Shown here one piece after another: positions 1 through 11,110 of a stretch of DNA of 64,000 bases. Under the pieces are notes generated by a model that did no database searches, had not been told where the DNA came from, and saw only the letters and a list, made by a program, of their open reading frames with translations. This DNA comes from Atopsyche davidsoni. Lineage: Eukaryota > Arthropoda > Insecta > Trichoptera > Hydrobiosidae. Both the position numbers and the translations under genes were made by a program. The stretch lies in assembly GCA_022113835.1 (NCBI GenBank), contig JAILWY010000006.1, positions 4,216,001 through 4,280,000 on the forward strand. Direction: 5' to 3'. Within the stretch, counting starts at the first letter, position 1. Each line of letters opens with the position of its first letter.

Positions 1-2736
1 CTCAGCTGTCGATCATCAATGAGCAATTACGCACACTATGTCAGAATGGCGAAGAGGCTTCAGATCATGATTGAAGCAGATGAAGAAGAGGCGAAGATAC
101 AGCAAGAAAGGCTGAAGACACAGGAAAACATATCGAAGATTCAGGAAGAAATCTTGAAATCCCAAATGAAAATGTTAGATATTAAAAAACAAATGAAAGA
201 AATCGCGACAGCCAAGAAGATGTCGCTAAAACTGCGTCCTCGAGAAAATGGCTGGTCGAGTGAAATAGCGGAATGCATAAAGATTCCGCCCAAGCCGTTG
301 CATGCCGTGCAAATGGCCCAAAGTGACCCGGCGCCGTCCAAACCTGTGCGCCGTGACGTCGCCCCAAATGAAATCTCGACAGCCGAGGAGTCGCCGCTGA
401 TGCCGCACCCTCGAGAAGGTGGCTGGTCGAGTGAAATTGTGGAATGTATAAAAATTCCGCTCAAGCCGCTGCAAGATGAGCAGGCGGCCCGAAATGTCAG
501 CCAAATAAATAGACCGCAACCCGTACCGCTAACGAAGTATCGTGGGGAATTTACACACCCCATGCAACATATGATCCATACAGCTGACGCATCAGGTATA
601 AAAGCAAATACTCAAGAGGGTCGTAAATTATCGGCCAATACCCAAGAAAAAATGGTACACTCAGCGCGTGCCACAAGCCAACAAAAAATGAGAGCCGACA
701 TAACGGCTATCTGTGTATACTGCAAACTCACAGATCATAACATTATTAAGTGCGACAACTTTCTACAAAAGTCGACTTATGACCGTAATAGATGGGCCCG
801 CAAGGAGCACGTTTGTCTTTGCTGCTTGAAAAAAGGCCACAGCTGTAATCAATGTGAAAAACCGCCCTGCGGGATAAACAGTTGTAAGCTACCGCACAAC
901 CGCTTACTTCATATGGAATATGCAGAAAAAATACGGCAACCAAAGTCAACACTTCTCGAAGCAGAGCTTGAAGAATTACAAACTGAAAGCGCTGTTCGAG
1001 AAAATGTAAACATAGACATCTCGACACCCGAGGAGCTGCACCCTCACGTAAACGGGTTGTCGAGTGAAATTGCGGAGAGCCAGTCTCCGCCCAAGCCGCT
1101 GCTAGATAAGCAAGCGGTCCGAAGCGACCCGGCGCCGTCCAAACCTGTGCGCCGCGACGTCGCCCCAAATAAAATCTCGACAGCCGAGGAGTTGCCGCTG
1201 ATGCCGCATCCTCGAGAAGATGGCTGGTCGAGTGAAATAGCGGAATGCATAAAGATTCCGCCCAAGCCTTTGCATGCTGTGCAAATGGCCCGAAGCGTCC
1301 CGGCGCAGCACAAACCAGTGCGCCGCGACGACAAAATGAATAAAATCTTGACAGCCGAGGAGTTGCCGCTGATGCCGCATCCTCGAGAAAGTGGCTGGTC
1401 GAGTGAAATAGCGGAATGCATAAAGATTCCGCCCAAGCCTTTGCATGCTGTGCAAATGGCCCGAAGCGTCCCGGCGCAGCACAAACCAGTGCGCCGCGAC
1501 GCAGAAATCTCGACAGCCGAGGAGTTGCCGCTGATGCCGCATCCTCGAGAAAGTGGCTGGTCGAGTGAAATCGCGGAAAGCTTGAAGATTCCGCCCATGC
1601 CTTTGCATGCCGTGCAAATGGCCCTAAGCGTCCCGGCGCAGCACAAACCAGTGCGCCGCGATGACATAATGAATAAAATCTCGACAGCCGAGGAGTTGCC
1701 GCTGATGCCGCATCCTCACGAAAATGGCTGGTCGAGTGAAGTAGCGGAATGCATAAAGATTCCGCCCAAGCCTTTGCATGCTGTGCAAATGGCCCGAAGC
1801 GTCCCGGCGCAGCACAAACCAGTGCGCCGCGACGACATAATGAATAAAATCTCGACAGCCGAGGAGTTGCCGCTGATGCCGCATCCTCGAGAAGGTGGCT
1901 GGTCGAGTGAAATTGCGGAAAGCTTGAAGATTCCGCCCATGCCTTTGCATACCGTGCAAATGGCCCGCAGCGTCTCGGCGCCGTCCAAACCGGTGCGCCG
2001 CGACGCAGAAATCTCGATGACCGAAGAACCGCCCATCACGTCGGTGCCACGCGCGCCGCCGCCCTCGATGGCGCCCATGAAGGCGCCCCTCTTGATGCCG
2101 CCCACGGCGTCGCCCATGACAGCGCGACGCGAAATCACCATCGCAGAAATCTCGATGGCTGAAGAACCGCCCCCTGCGGTAATGCCATCGCTGTCACCCA
2201 TGCCACACTTCGCTGAAGTTGGCAGGTCGAGTGACCCCGCGGAATTTGCGACCGCACCACTGTATGCTATACAGCCGATTAAATACGCCACGATACCGTT
2301 TGAGACAGCGCGTCGTGTAAATAATATGAAAGAAATCTTGCCCGTGAAGGAGCCATCGCTGATGTCTCACGATCAAGAAACTGACGGGTCGAACTACCCC
2401 ATGAAAGGTGTAGATGTTTCGCCCGTGAAAATGCAAAGATTGCATTCGCCCGTAAATATTACGAGGCCGCACGAGACCGCGTACGATAAAAACGCATTCA
2501 GTGAAGTCTCGTATGGGAGAACGTTCGAAGAGTTAACAAAAAATAACTATCGAACAGCTGATGTCGGGTTCAATGCCCCCGACTACGCTCATGTCGTGTC
2601 ACAGCTGAAAGGGCTCGCGCCCGAGTACAATACAATGCCACAGCCACAAGACAAGCCGCCCCCAGAAGGCGCCTGCTGCACTGGAATTGGCTCTGAAAAT
2701 AAATTGCGGAAAATACGAAGACCCGGTACAGGATAA
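1..2736 (+). CDS. Gag-like protein of a BEL/Pao LTR element (5' end may lie outside window)
   Basis: Retroelement capsid/nucleocapsid-type protein; the first ATG is at 19, but the frame stays open to base 1, so the true start may be outside the window. From that ATG it has 905 codons, ending TAA at 2734-2736. Residues about 10-60 are charged, Lys/Glu/Gln-rich and probably a coiled coil. Residues about 232-297 carry two zinc knuckles (both C-X2-C-X4-H-X4-C, the second with GH) followed by a C/H-rich tail ending LLH, the layout typical of BEL/Pao Gag. The rest is mostly a Pro-rich module of 52-57 residues (PLMPHPRE, GWSSEIAE, KIPPKPLHAVQMA, KPVRRD) in about ten copies on both sides of the knuckles. 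No aspartic protease, reverse transcriptase or integrase follows. The LTR downstream supports the family call. ORFs on the other strand here are shadows of the repeats. Confidence 0.8.
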   Translation, partial: LSCRSSMSNYAHYVRMAKRLQIMIEADEEEAKIQQERLKTQENISKIQEEILKSQMKMLDIKKQMKEIATAKKMSLKLRPRENGWSSEIAECIKIPPKPLHAVQMAQSDPAPSKPVRRDVAPNEISTAEESPLMPHPREGGWSSEIVECIKIPLKPLQDEQAARNVSQINRPQPVPLTKYRGEFTHPMQHMIHTADASGIKANTQEGRKLSANTQEKMVHSARATSQQKMRADITAICVYCKLTDHNIIKCDNFLQKSTYDRNRWARKEHVCLCCLKKGHSCNQCEKPPCGINSCKLPHNRLLHMEYAEKIRQPKSTLLEAELEELQTESAVRENVNIDISTPEELHPHVNGLSSEIAESQSPPKPLLDKQAVRSDPAPSKPVRRDVAPNKISTAEELPLMPHPREDGWSSEIAECIKIPPKPLHAVQMARSVPAQHKPVRRDDKMNKILTAEELPLMPHPRESGWSSEIAECIKIPPKPLHAVQMARSVPAQHKPVRRDAEISTAEELPLMPHPRESGWSSEIAESLKIPPMPLHAVQMALSVPAQHKPVRRDDIMNKISTAEELPLMPHPHENGWSSEVAECIKIPPKPLHAVQMARSVPAQHKPVRRDDIMNKISTAEELPLMPHPREGGWSSEIAESLKIPPMPLHTVQMARSVSAPSKPVRRDAEISMTEEPPITSVPRAPPPSMAPMKAPLLMPPTASPMTARREITIAEISMAEEPPPAVMPSLSPMPHFAEVGRSSDPAEFATAPLYAIQPIKYATIPFETARRVNNMKEILPVKEPSLMSHDQETDGSNYPMKGVDVSPVKMQRLHSPVNITRPHETAYDKNAFSEVSYGRTFEELTKNNYRTADVGFNAPDYAHVVSQLKGLAPEYNTMPQPQDKPPPEGACCTGIGSENKLRKIRRPGTG
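1183..2019 (+). repeat. In-frame tandem repeat inside gag (162/171-bp units)
   Basis: Five nearly identical units start at 1183, 1354, 1516, 1687 and 1858, giving lengths of 171, 162, 171, 171 and 162 bp (57 or 54 codons). The difference is a 3-codon indel at the module end (an MNKI-containing form against a shorter AEIS form). Older, more divergent copies occur before the zinc knuckle (about 214-540), just after it (about 1027-1182) and in the C-terminal third (about 2020-2490). Every unit stays in frame. High identity in the middle block suggests recent unequal exchange or replication slippage. Confidence 0.9.
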
Positions 2737-3774
2737 TTGTACCACAACAAAGTGCACTGCACAGAAAAGGGAGATTAGAAAAATCTCACCTAAAGATTAA
2801 ATAAACAAACCGAACAGCTGTGAGTTGAATAACCTTTCAAATATAAAAATCGGTCAAAGCCACCTCACACATATGGTTAAATAACCATGTCGAAATAACT
2901 TATGTCTCAGAAATGAACGAACTCAATATGGGCTAGTATTGCACAAAGGCTCGCGAGTAAAGAAAAAGAAAAAAAGGTCAGTCGTAAAGATGACAAAAAA
3001 ATCTATACGGGACAATTAACAGCTGATCGACTCACAGCTGATGCAGAATGCCGAGCTTGGGGGCTGCGCCCACGTTGATCTTTGGGCGACCCCCCGCACC
3101 CCGCGCGCAAGGGTGCGCGACACCAAATTTGAAATGCATCATTCGAGCAACAGACGTCTCCCAGGGAAGATCAACGTATCCTCCGAACTGTCAAAGTGAT
3201 TGACGTTAGCACACATATTCAATTTGTGTTTCTGCCAAGCATCCCGCTGTCGCAAGCTGCCTGCAGCCCGGCGCCCGCTAAAGCGCGCCCGGGCCCCACC
3301 GCCCTGCCACCTGAATCCAGCCGCCCTGCCGCCTAGGCTCCGCCTAGGCCCTGCAGACCCAGGCCTTACCGCCTGGACCCCACCGCTCTGGGCCTCACTG
3401 TCCTGCCGCCCGGGCCTCTCCCTGAGGCCCGCCCACGCCTTGTAGCATGGGGCCTGCCGCCCTGGTGCTGCCGCCCTGGTGCCGCCGCCGCCCTCGCGCC
3501 TGCCGCCCTGGTGCTGCCGCCCTGGTGCCGCCGCCGCCCTCGCGCCTGCCGCCCTGGTGCCGCTGCCGCCCTGGTGCCGCCGCCGCCCTAAAACCCGCCG
3601 CCCCAGACAAGTAGTCCGGGCCATGCTGCCTCGGACATACCGCTCGCCAGAGCGGAACAACAGAGAGCGTTCGATGGAATCGAACGTCGCTGACCATCAA
3701 GTGAAGATCGGTTTATTTATAGTCTCGTTTTTACTTTAGATGGGCAAAAAATTAATTTTTTGCGAACGGGGGTA
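2737..3774 (+). other. 3' untranslated region of the LTR element, with polypurine tract
   Basis: This stretch between the gag stop and the LTR has no reading frame resembling pol or env. About 2737-3050 is A-rich with several CAGCTG words; 3050-3125 is a GC-rich block with a GGGGGCTGCGCCC motif; 3240-3600 is very GC-rich and includes a minisatellite. It ends in a short purine-rich run (GCGAACGGGGGTA, about 3762-3774) directly before the LTR, in the right place for the plus-strand primer of reverse transcription. Confidence 0.6.
3451..3593. repeat. GC-rich minisatellite (CTGCCGCCCTGGTGC family)
   Basis: Tandem permutations of CTGCCGCCCTGGTGC and CGCCGCCGCCCTCGCGC form about 2.5 copies of a unit of nearly 60 bp, itself built of smaller GC-rich words. 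It lies in the untranslated tail of the LTR element. It gives open frames on both strands (low-complexity Gly/Arg/Ala or Pro-rich), which I regard as artefacts of composition. Confidence 0.8.
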
Positions 3775-4335
3775 TGTTACCAACGCGACCATAAAAATAA
3801 TCTTTATTTTCTTAGATTTAAGTGACTTTAAATTTGAAGTAGATTTATACCACAAGGGTGGAGCTTTAGTTTTCTTACGATGATTTTTTGTGCTTTTGAA
3901 TGGTGAGAACACACCAGCATAGGCGATCGGGGTATAATCCTTGGTCACGGTTAAAATCCTAATATTCTTTTATTACAAACATATGTGTTTAGCGACCAAG
4001 TTTAAATTAACTTAAGGTTTGTAGGCATACGGTTTCCTATAAAATTAAGATTTATTTGACATTTGGTATTACGGTTAGCTATTCATACAGAGAAATAATT
4101 CCTAAAATCTATCCTTCCCACGGATATTTTATATTTTATTTTAAGCCTTGTATATGGCCAAATACTATACGTCTTTGTGTTTAAATACCGACCTCGTTAA
4201 TTTGGAATAACCAAGGAACCGAAGTTTATATTTATGACGGTCTGGATACGGTCAATTGATATTTTGGTTGATTGGTAAATTTAATATGTTTTCAGCGTGA
4301 GAACATGTAAACATGGTTTCTTTGTTCTGGAACCG

Positions 4336-4342
4336 TATAAAG
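4336..4342 (+). promoter_or_regulatory. TATA box of the LTR promoter
   Basis: TATAAAG lies within the LTR, about 360 bp upstream of the AATAAA signal; transcription would start some 25-35 bp downstream, near the CCTATAGG palindrome. Confidence 0.5.
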
Positions 4343-4697
4343 ATCAGTAAGAGCCCTATAGGGCTAGTGTTCAACATGTCTTCACGGGGTTACGATGCCC
4401 GTAAGATTACGCTCCGGTAAACGCGATTTCCGTTCCGCCGTTAGGTCCGGTGAGGCTACGAAATGTTCGTACCTGCCGTAATTAAAGTAGAGATCTTACA
4501 AATCTCAGTGAATATACCGCCGCGAGTTCGGAAGTATATTGTGACGTTCGTAGTCACGTAAAGAAGTTCGCGATCAAAGCGAAAGTGTTAAGTTACCGAC
4601 CCCGGTTGTCGGTTCAAAGTGAAAGTCTTTTAAATAAGTGTCTTATAAAAGTGTTAAATGTAACATGTCTGGAAATCATATATTATAACAAGTTTGT

Positions 4698-4703
4698 AAT
4701 AAA
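4698..4703 (+). terminator. LTR polyadenylation signal
   Basis: AATAAA followed by a T-rich stretch in the LTR, downstream of the TATA box, as needed to end element transcripts in the R region. Confidence 0.45.
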
Positions 4704-4865
4704 GTTTAAAATAAAAGTTTATTCATAAAAAGTCTTTAAATCACCTACAATACAGTCCACTAAGTATTCACGAACCTTGGGGAATTCGTGAAGTCGAATC
4801 GAAGAAATTGAATGTCTACCAGAAGTCTCGAAAGCGAGAACCATACCTGGTAGCAATCCTCAACA

Positions 4866-6570
4866 ATACTATATATTTAATAAATAATATTTCTTGTTCA
4901 AGCTCTGCGCGTAGGCTTACGGTTTTTTTTTTTTAAACTGAGGGAAAACAAAATTCAAAAGCGATTCAGTAATTTCCATCGATCTGTATGCCTCTGGTGA
5001 CCCGCTCGGCAATAACGCGTCACGCTTCCGATCCGTTCAGATTGGGATTTAATTCGTCCAGATTTAATTCACCGGCTCCGTGGATCTTCAGCAGACCACG
5101 TGGTTAATTGGCCGAGTAATTAATCCCATCAGGCCAGGGTGGGGGTGGAGATAATTCGGCAGCAATTATTGCAGGTTTGCTCTTAGGAATCTGAGAAAAG
5201 GATAATCCTGGGAATTTTTATTGCTGCTTTAAACTGTGAAGTTAAAGTCGTAAAAAAGCAGCTTTGTGATTTTATTATAAAGATCGTATTAGTGTTGCGT
5301 AAAAATGAACCGCATTTTTTAAAATATATTCATTAGATTTACTTGGCGATGTATAAATTGAAATTATCGGTTTCATCTATGTTTTGTTGGATTTTTAGTT
5401 TGCAAAAAATATCGTTTCTCTACGTAAATATAAGTATGTATCATTTTCATAATTCAGTAATAAAAAAATTAATAAGATACATTTAAGTCAAAAAGATAAA
5501 GAATATCCATTAAAATGCGTTTTTTGTTAATCATTTTTGATTATAGTACATGCTGAATGTCAGTGTTTGTATATTTCCGTTACATGTATACATTTAAAAA
5601 TTAGTAAGAAAATAAAATAGATGGTTTAAGAGTGCATTGAATTTATTGCTCTGTTTTCTCTAGACTATTATAATGATATATATTATATCAAATATTATTT
5701 TTAGCTAATTTACAGTCATTCTTTGCTTACAATGCGGTGTGTGTCCCAATCCCCTGATTCTGCGCACAGGTTGTGGGGCTTACAACATGTGGCTTAAGCG
5801 GTAACATACGCGGATTTCACTATTTCCGTTATTAAGTTTTTGTTAGGGATATATATGTAAAAAAATCCTTGATTTATCATTAAAATTGGTTGAATACTTA
5901 TACGAAACAACTATTTTTTATAAAGAAAATAAGAGCCGTGCTCCGTGTCTGCCATCTATTGACGAAATATACAACTAGCGGTGAGCGAAAATAGTTTTAA
6001 AAACTTGTCGCTAGATGCCAGTAGTTTACACCCAAAGTACATCCGAATTCTTCACCCCATGGTAAGACTTTTCTGACTAACTTCTCCCCTTATCAGAAAT
6101 GTTCTTATTTATTTTGTAGAGGGATGGGATGTATCGAGGGTAGAAGCGTCTGAATTATTTTTGTACGTCTTCAAGTTACTAAAATTGAAATATTTTTTTA
6201 CTAGACATAAAAATTGTTTTCATCTTTGACTTTGGAATCTTCTATGTATAACTAGTTATTTCGTAAAAAAAATAATAACGTTTTTTAAATAATATAACTA
6301 AAAGATATTATCACCACAAGTTTGTTTTTTAAAAACGTTACTTCCTGGGTACATTTTATAATTTTATTTATAACTTTCAAAATGTCACAAGCCATAACAT
6401 AAAAAGCAGACTTTGGAACAACCGATGATTCAAATCGAAATAAAATACAAACGCTTTAGAAAAAGTATAAATATATAATGCTTTATATGCGGGATGCATG
6501 TGCATGACATTTCTTTACTAGTAGCATCAGACGAAATACTTCATCAATCATTCAAGAGCTAGTTAATTTA
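4866..6570. other. Noncoding; GC-rich island with homeodomain sites at 4979-5185
   Basis: AT-rich flank of the LTR element. The island at about 4979-5185 contains a composite homeodomain site TAATTAATCCC (5117-5127) and further TTAATT and CAATTATTG words, which would suit an enhancer. At 5949-6018 a pair of imperfect inverted words (CTGCCATCTATTGACG and TGTCGCTAGATGCCAG) flank about 40 bp and may be a worn mobile fragment. No coding signal was seen. Confidence 0.35.
5725..5783 (+). repeat. 59-bp dispersed repeat, copy A
   Basis: This segment starts GCTTACAATGCGGTGTG and ends GGGGCTTAC. The reverse complement of 25803-25860 matches it over essentially its whole length at roughly 80% by eye. 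The family is not recognised. Confidence 0.6.
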
Positions 6571-8365
6571 TATAATGCAAAAATTCGTTGACCGCAAGGT
6601 TCGGCTGTGCCAGACATGACATAAAGACGCTCCCCGCAATGAGGAATAATTCAGTAGCGGGCCCGGCCGGTCTCCAACTCCTGGGGGATGATTTACTGGA
6701 CTCCCCGGACTTTATTACCTCGCGACATATGTGGGGCTCAAACTAACCAAGCTGCTTCTATTTTATATTTTCTGTTGCTGCCTCTAGAAGTAAGAATTAT
6801 AAATTGATTTTTGTGCATTTTAGGATATTTTTATGACCAAAACACCAGAATGAATTTGGAGTTTTATAAATTAATAGCATTAGGATATATTAAATGAACG
6901 GTTCATTTATAATATTATTTTTCATCAAACAACATATTTTTTTTAGAATTTATATCAAGAGGCATACATTGTATTAATAATTATGATCTAATAAGTTTAA
7001 ATATTATACAACAAAGATAAATATAATTTAACTTAGCTGTTACCTAGTTAATAAATAAATCGTACTAAAATTTGTTTTTGATATTGAGGCTAGAAAATAA
7101 AATAACATCTCGTCTCATTTAAATAATATTGGCTTAAAAGTGTTGTTAGATATTTGGATGATCCTTTTATTTATTTTATAGGTGGTAGATATAATTCCTA
7201 TATTTTATTACTTACAAATAAACTCCTTTTTAGGTACTACATAATTCATTGAACTCCGAATTTATTAAATAACAGGCCAATCACAAGCATACTGGTATTG
7301 CATGGAATATTGCGATATTCCCGGCGATTCATTATATTCTATTACAAAATTTTATTTAACCCCGCATATTTTTCAGCGCCGAATATTTCGCTTGAAAAAT
7401 TCCGCGGCATATTGGCGGGCATTATTCGGGCCGTTTAACCTCATGAAAGATGAAAATAATATCTTTACGAGCTGCGTCCTTCGGAATGAGAATAGGACGC
7501 GCGAGCAGGGCGGAGGGATCAGGAAGGCGGCCTGCCCCAGAGCCAGTGGGATGAAAAATGTTCTACGATAGACAACCACGTATTTCAGAACCATCTCCTG
7601 CTACAGTAAAACCGCGAGGTGTATGAAAAAATATTTTTATGTTGATATTATTATATGAAGCGTCTTGCTTGGACTCTAAAAAGGCTATATTACAAAAAGC
7701 TGTCATTTTTTATATACCAAAAACACCCTTCATTACAATATAATTTATTCCTCAAAAATTTTTAATTATCCGCTCTTGCTTTATTGCGCGACTTGGTTAT
7801 ATAATATAAATTTTACGAATAGTCTATTTTATATCTCAATCCGTCCATCTTAAACCAGTTTAATTATAAATTAAAAAAATTCGACCGTTCCCTTGCATAA
7901 AAATGATTTTTTAAAGGGTTAACTTAATAACATATTTTTTTATCGTATGTAAGTTTTTTGTCGAATAAAGCTAATGCATAATTAACTCCATGCTCCAAGG
8001 TTGTGTGGTGATTGACATTGACTCCCTTATTGTAAACTTAAGCTCTACATTTTAAAGCCTGCTATAATGTGAAGCATCAATAGAAGGATCTCAGACATAA
8101 TTAATTCAATTGTTCGGCGCTCCCTCTGCACCCTCTCACTGGGATTGTGTTTTGCACAAGTAATATCTTTTAAATGATATCTGTGACAATGAGTTTTATT
8201 CCTATACATAAAATTTTAAAAATTTACAAAAAAAAAAACCAGGGTAACAATTTACAAAGCCTACCACGAGACGATTTTAGCAGAAACAAATCCTTATCTT
8301 TTTACAATATATTATTAAAAATTATTTTATAGAATCAAAGATATAAATCGAGTCATCTGAAAGGT
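6571..8365. other. Noncoding; islands at 6575-6760 and 7290-7615
   Basis: The first island has a Runt-type ACCGCA word (6591-6596) and CCGGCCGG. The second (7290-7615) includes an 89-codon open frame on plus and a 73-codon one on minus with no recognisable domain; similar frames occur in many islands simply because stops are rare in GC-rich DNA. The rest is AT-rich. Confidence 0.3.
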
Positions 8366-11110
8366 AAGCAGGTTTATCAAGTAGACAGGAACATTTTCGC
8401 ACACCGCCAAGAAAATCCCGTCACCCATATTCCATCAATTGCTCGGAGTGAGTAGGCAAGTCTCTCACATCGCAGATAAGCCGTTATATATGTCCTGCAT
8501 TAGCATATAAATACCACTTACCGTGGCGGGGGTGCCGCCCTCCCCGTGACCGATACTCGCTACCCACCCCGACAGGCTGAGGGATGAAGAGTTACATATC
8601 AATTTATAATGTATTATGAAGGGATTGATCTATGCCTCGATGTAGATTAGAATTCGAGATATAATCGGAAATAAATTTTTGCAAATAAATTATTATATAA
8701 ATTCATTGATATTGTAATTGTATTTTATTTTATATAAGCAGATGTAGTGTGAAGTAACATAAAATAATTATGATATAAAAAAAGCGAATTATAAAATAAT
8801 ATGTTTAAATATAACTTCAACACCCGCTACCAAATTTATGAATTACAAGTGTACTGGCGTATCAATTGTACTTTTTAAACTTTCAATTGGTCTAGTTTTC
8901 TGCTATATTTTTATAACTCTCCTGTATGTATTCAATTTAAACATAAAAACTTATAATAACACATAATGGTGGCATTTAAATAATGAATTTGCTATACGTA
9001 AACTGTTTACTATAATACAGTTTCGATTCTTGCAAAAAATATATAACAATTGTCTACTATTATAATATTTATTTAAAAAAAATAATAATACATTTACTAA
9101 TCAATTTATTTCATGCAAATATAATTAATTTTAACAGATATCTGTGTACACGAAGCAAACGTACCAAGGCTATTTATTAATTAAAGCTTATGTAAATAAA
9201 TAATACTTAAGCAAGCTATTCATCAAGGGTACATTTGTAAGAGAGTCGGAGAGTTATATCGCCTTTCAATCCCCCAAGTCCGGCAGTTCGATCTCATCGC
9301 AAGTTCCCGGAGACGATAAGTCAAAGCATCTTACGCATTTACATATAAATGACATCATATTTCCAGATTGCGAAGGGCCGCCCCTAGTCGCGAGAGTTTC
9401 GTGAACTTTCGTGAGATCCAAACAAACAAAAAAAAAACATACATTGAGTGAAAAAAATTATTATAAACGTTTTAACATCAACAAATAATCATTTTTGAAT
9501 CTGACGATCAGTCAGGTAAAAATCTTTTTCTTTTTTGAAATAACAGTTATGGAGCTTTAAAGCTATGAAATATCCGGTCTCATGTTTTTAATTGATAACA
9601 AAACGTATTCCACCGTGCTAAAAGAGTAAACAAATATAACAGTGTTTTTCAACTTATGGGTCAATTGTTAGTCTTTAGTCTTTAAAATCAGTGATTATAG
9701 TTTTATTAAGGTTGACTTACTAAGAGGTCGCATATTCAAAAAGGTTTAAAAACACTGAAATATACAATGCATTTTAAAATATGCAAAATAATGGTATTTC
9801 TAACATCGCTTTGAATTTGTTGCAATTATTCAAAAGTGTGAAAGTCATGATTTTTTCGGTGCTGATTTTGAGTCGTGAGTGCCCCTCCGAGTTCCATCCC
9901 TAGATCCACCCTCCACCCCAGCGAGTTCAGTCATTCCTAACCATGATTTATTAGCACCAACATATTGCGCGCGTGTGAGCCCCATGTCCGCGCTTATTGC
10001 TCCGCCGCTGCATCGCCGCGCCCATTGTTCAATTCCAGAGGTATTCAGTATTCCCATATTATACATCGCCGTACAATAAATGAATAATACCAGTTAAACA
10101 ATTTACTCACATATGCATTATTTTATTTTAATCGTATTGTTATTGTTTATTCGATTTTAGCATTACTGACTGTCGATATACACGTAACTAACGTAAAAAT
10201 AATAATTATGAAAATCCGCGTTATTTTATTTTATAATTCAATTATTACTGTAATGCAAAAAAAATAACAATTTTTTCATTTCAATATAAAATGCACTCCC
10301 TAACGACATTTATTCAATCTCAAAACTCGAATTCTTTAATTTTGATATAATTATGAGATTTATTAAATTTTTATTTTAAAAAAAAATTCTAGAATAAAAC
10401 GTACCTAATGTCTCATAGAAATTGCTTTTGTGAAAAATATTACATTATTTTGTATTTCTCCGGTAATGTTTAGACTCCGTGACACTTTCCCATTAGCGTC
10501 TGTCGTCTATCAATCCTTTAGTACGTCTAGTATTCCAAAAGCCGGTACGGCGCCTGCAGGATATCCGGCTTCCGGCAAGTTCAAGGGTCCCCCAAGGATG
10601 CCTGATGACTATTTGATCCTTTAACGAATGCGTTTAATGGCGACAACTTGTTCACTTGTTCGATAATTCCCTTCCATATTACAACTCAGGGATTTATGAC
10701 GCTTGCTACTCGGAAATATGTGGAAGTGATGCGAGCCAATTTATTATCAGAAAGATATTATTTTACTGAAACAATTTAACATATGAAGCTAAGAGAGTTA
10801 AGAAATATAAACTCTGTGTTTCAAATACATTTTATTTGGAGATAATGAAATTAATTATTTTTTAATCCTGTTTATTACAAGTAAAGCTTTAGTTGAAAAT
10901 AATCTATTTACTATGGGAATGTAATCTATGGAATAAATGGTCACTCACCTGTAAAATTAGAAGATAATTACAGTGTTCTAATAAAAAAAACGTTTTATAT
11001 TAGTTTTTGGTATAAATTTGACATTAATAATTATTTTTGTGAATTGTGATAGACAGGCGTGAAAGCAAAATTTTAAAATCATTTGAGATTTAAAATTTGT
11101 ATTATAATGA
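8366..11110. other. Noncoding; islands at 8370-8600, 9235-9425, 9850-10080, 10445-10745
   Basis: Four GC-rich islands of about 190-300 bp are separated by AT-rich DNA at roughly 0.6-0.9 kb intervals. The longest open frames are 64-73 codons, overlap one another on both strands and show no family match. No splice-bounded exon or RNA gene could be supported. Confidence 0.3.

Larger units (their letters stand above)
1..4865 (+). mobile_element. Non-autonomous BEL/Pao-type LTR retroelement, 3' portion
   Basis: Gag ORF, untranslated tail, polypurine tract and 3' LTR lie in the order expected for the right end of an LTR element on the plus strand. The 5' LTR and primer-binding site would be left of the window. 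About 1 kb separates the gag stop from the LTR and no pol domain is seen there, so this copy cannot encode its own replication enzymes. The five bases after the LTR (ATACT, 4866-4870) would be the target-site duplication, which cannot be checked because the left end is missing. Either pol was deleted or this is a gag-only family that borrows enzymes. Confidence 0.75.
3775..4865 (+). mobile_element. 3' long terminal repeat
   Basis: The repeat begins TGTTACC just after the polypurine tract and ends CAATCCTCAACA, giving a TGTT/AACA terminal inverted repeat and the usual TG...CA ends. Length is about 1091 bp. It contains a TATA-type box (TATAAAG, 4336-4342), then a 14-bp palindrome (AGCCCTATAGGGCT, about 4352-4365) near the expected RNA start, and a polyadenylation signal (AATAAA, 4698-4703), so U3, R and U5 are in the normal order. 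No second LTR copy is in the window, so the boundaries rest on end motifs only. Confidence 0.7.

Noticed and set aside
141..2472. Several long open frames on the strand opposite to gag
   Set aside because: They mirror the tandem repeats of the plus-strand gag and have no independent features.
3139..3739. Overlapping Gly/Arg/Ala- and Pro-rich frames on both strands
   Set aside because: They arise from the GC-rich minisatellite in the element's untranslated tail.
5949..6018. Inverted CTGCCATCTATTGACG / TGTCGCTAGATGCCAG pair as a MITE
   Set aside because: Arms agree only partly and no target duplication was found.
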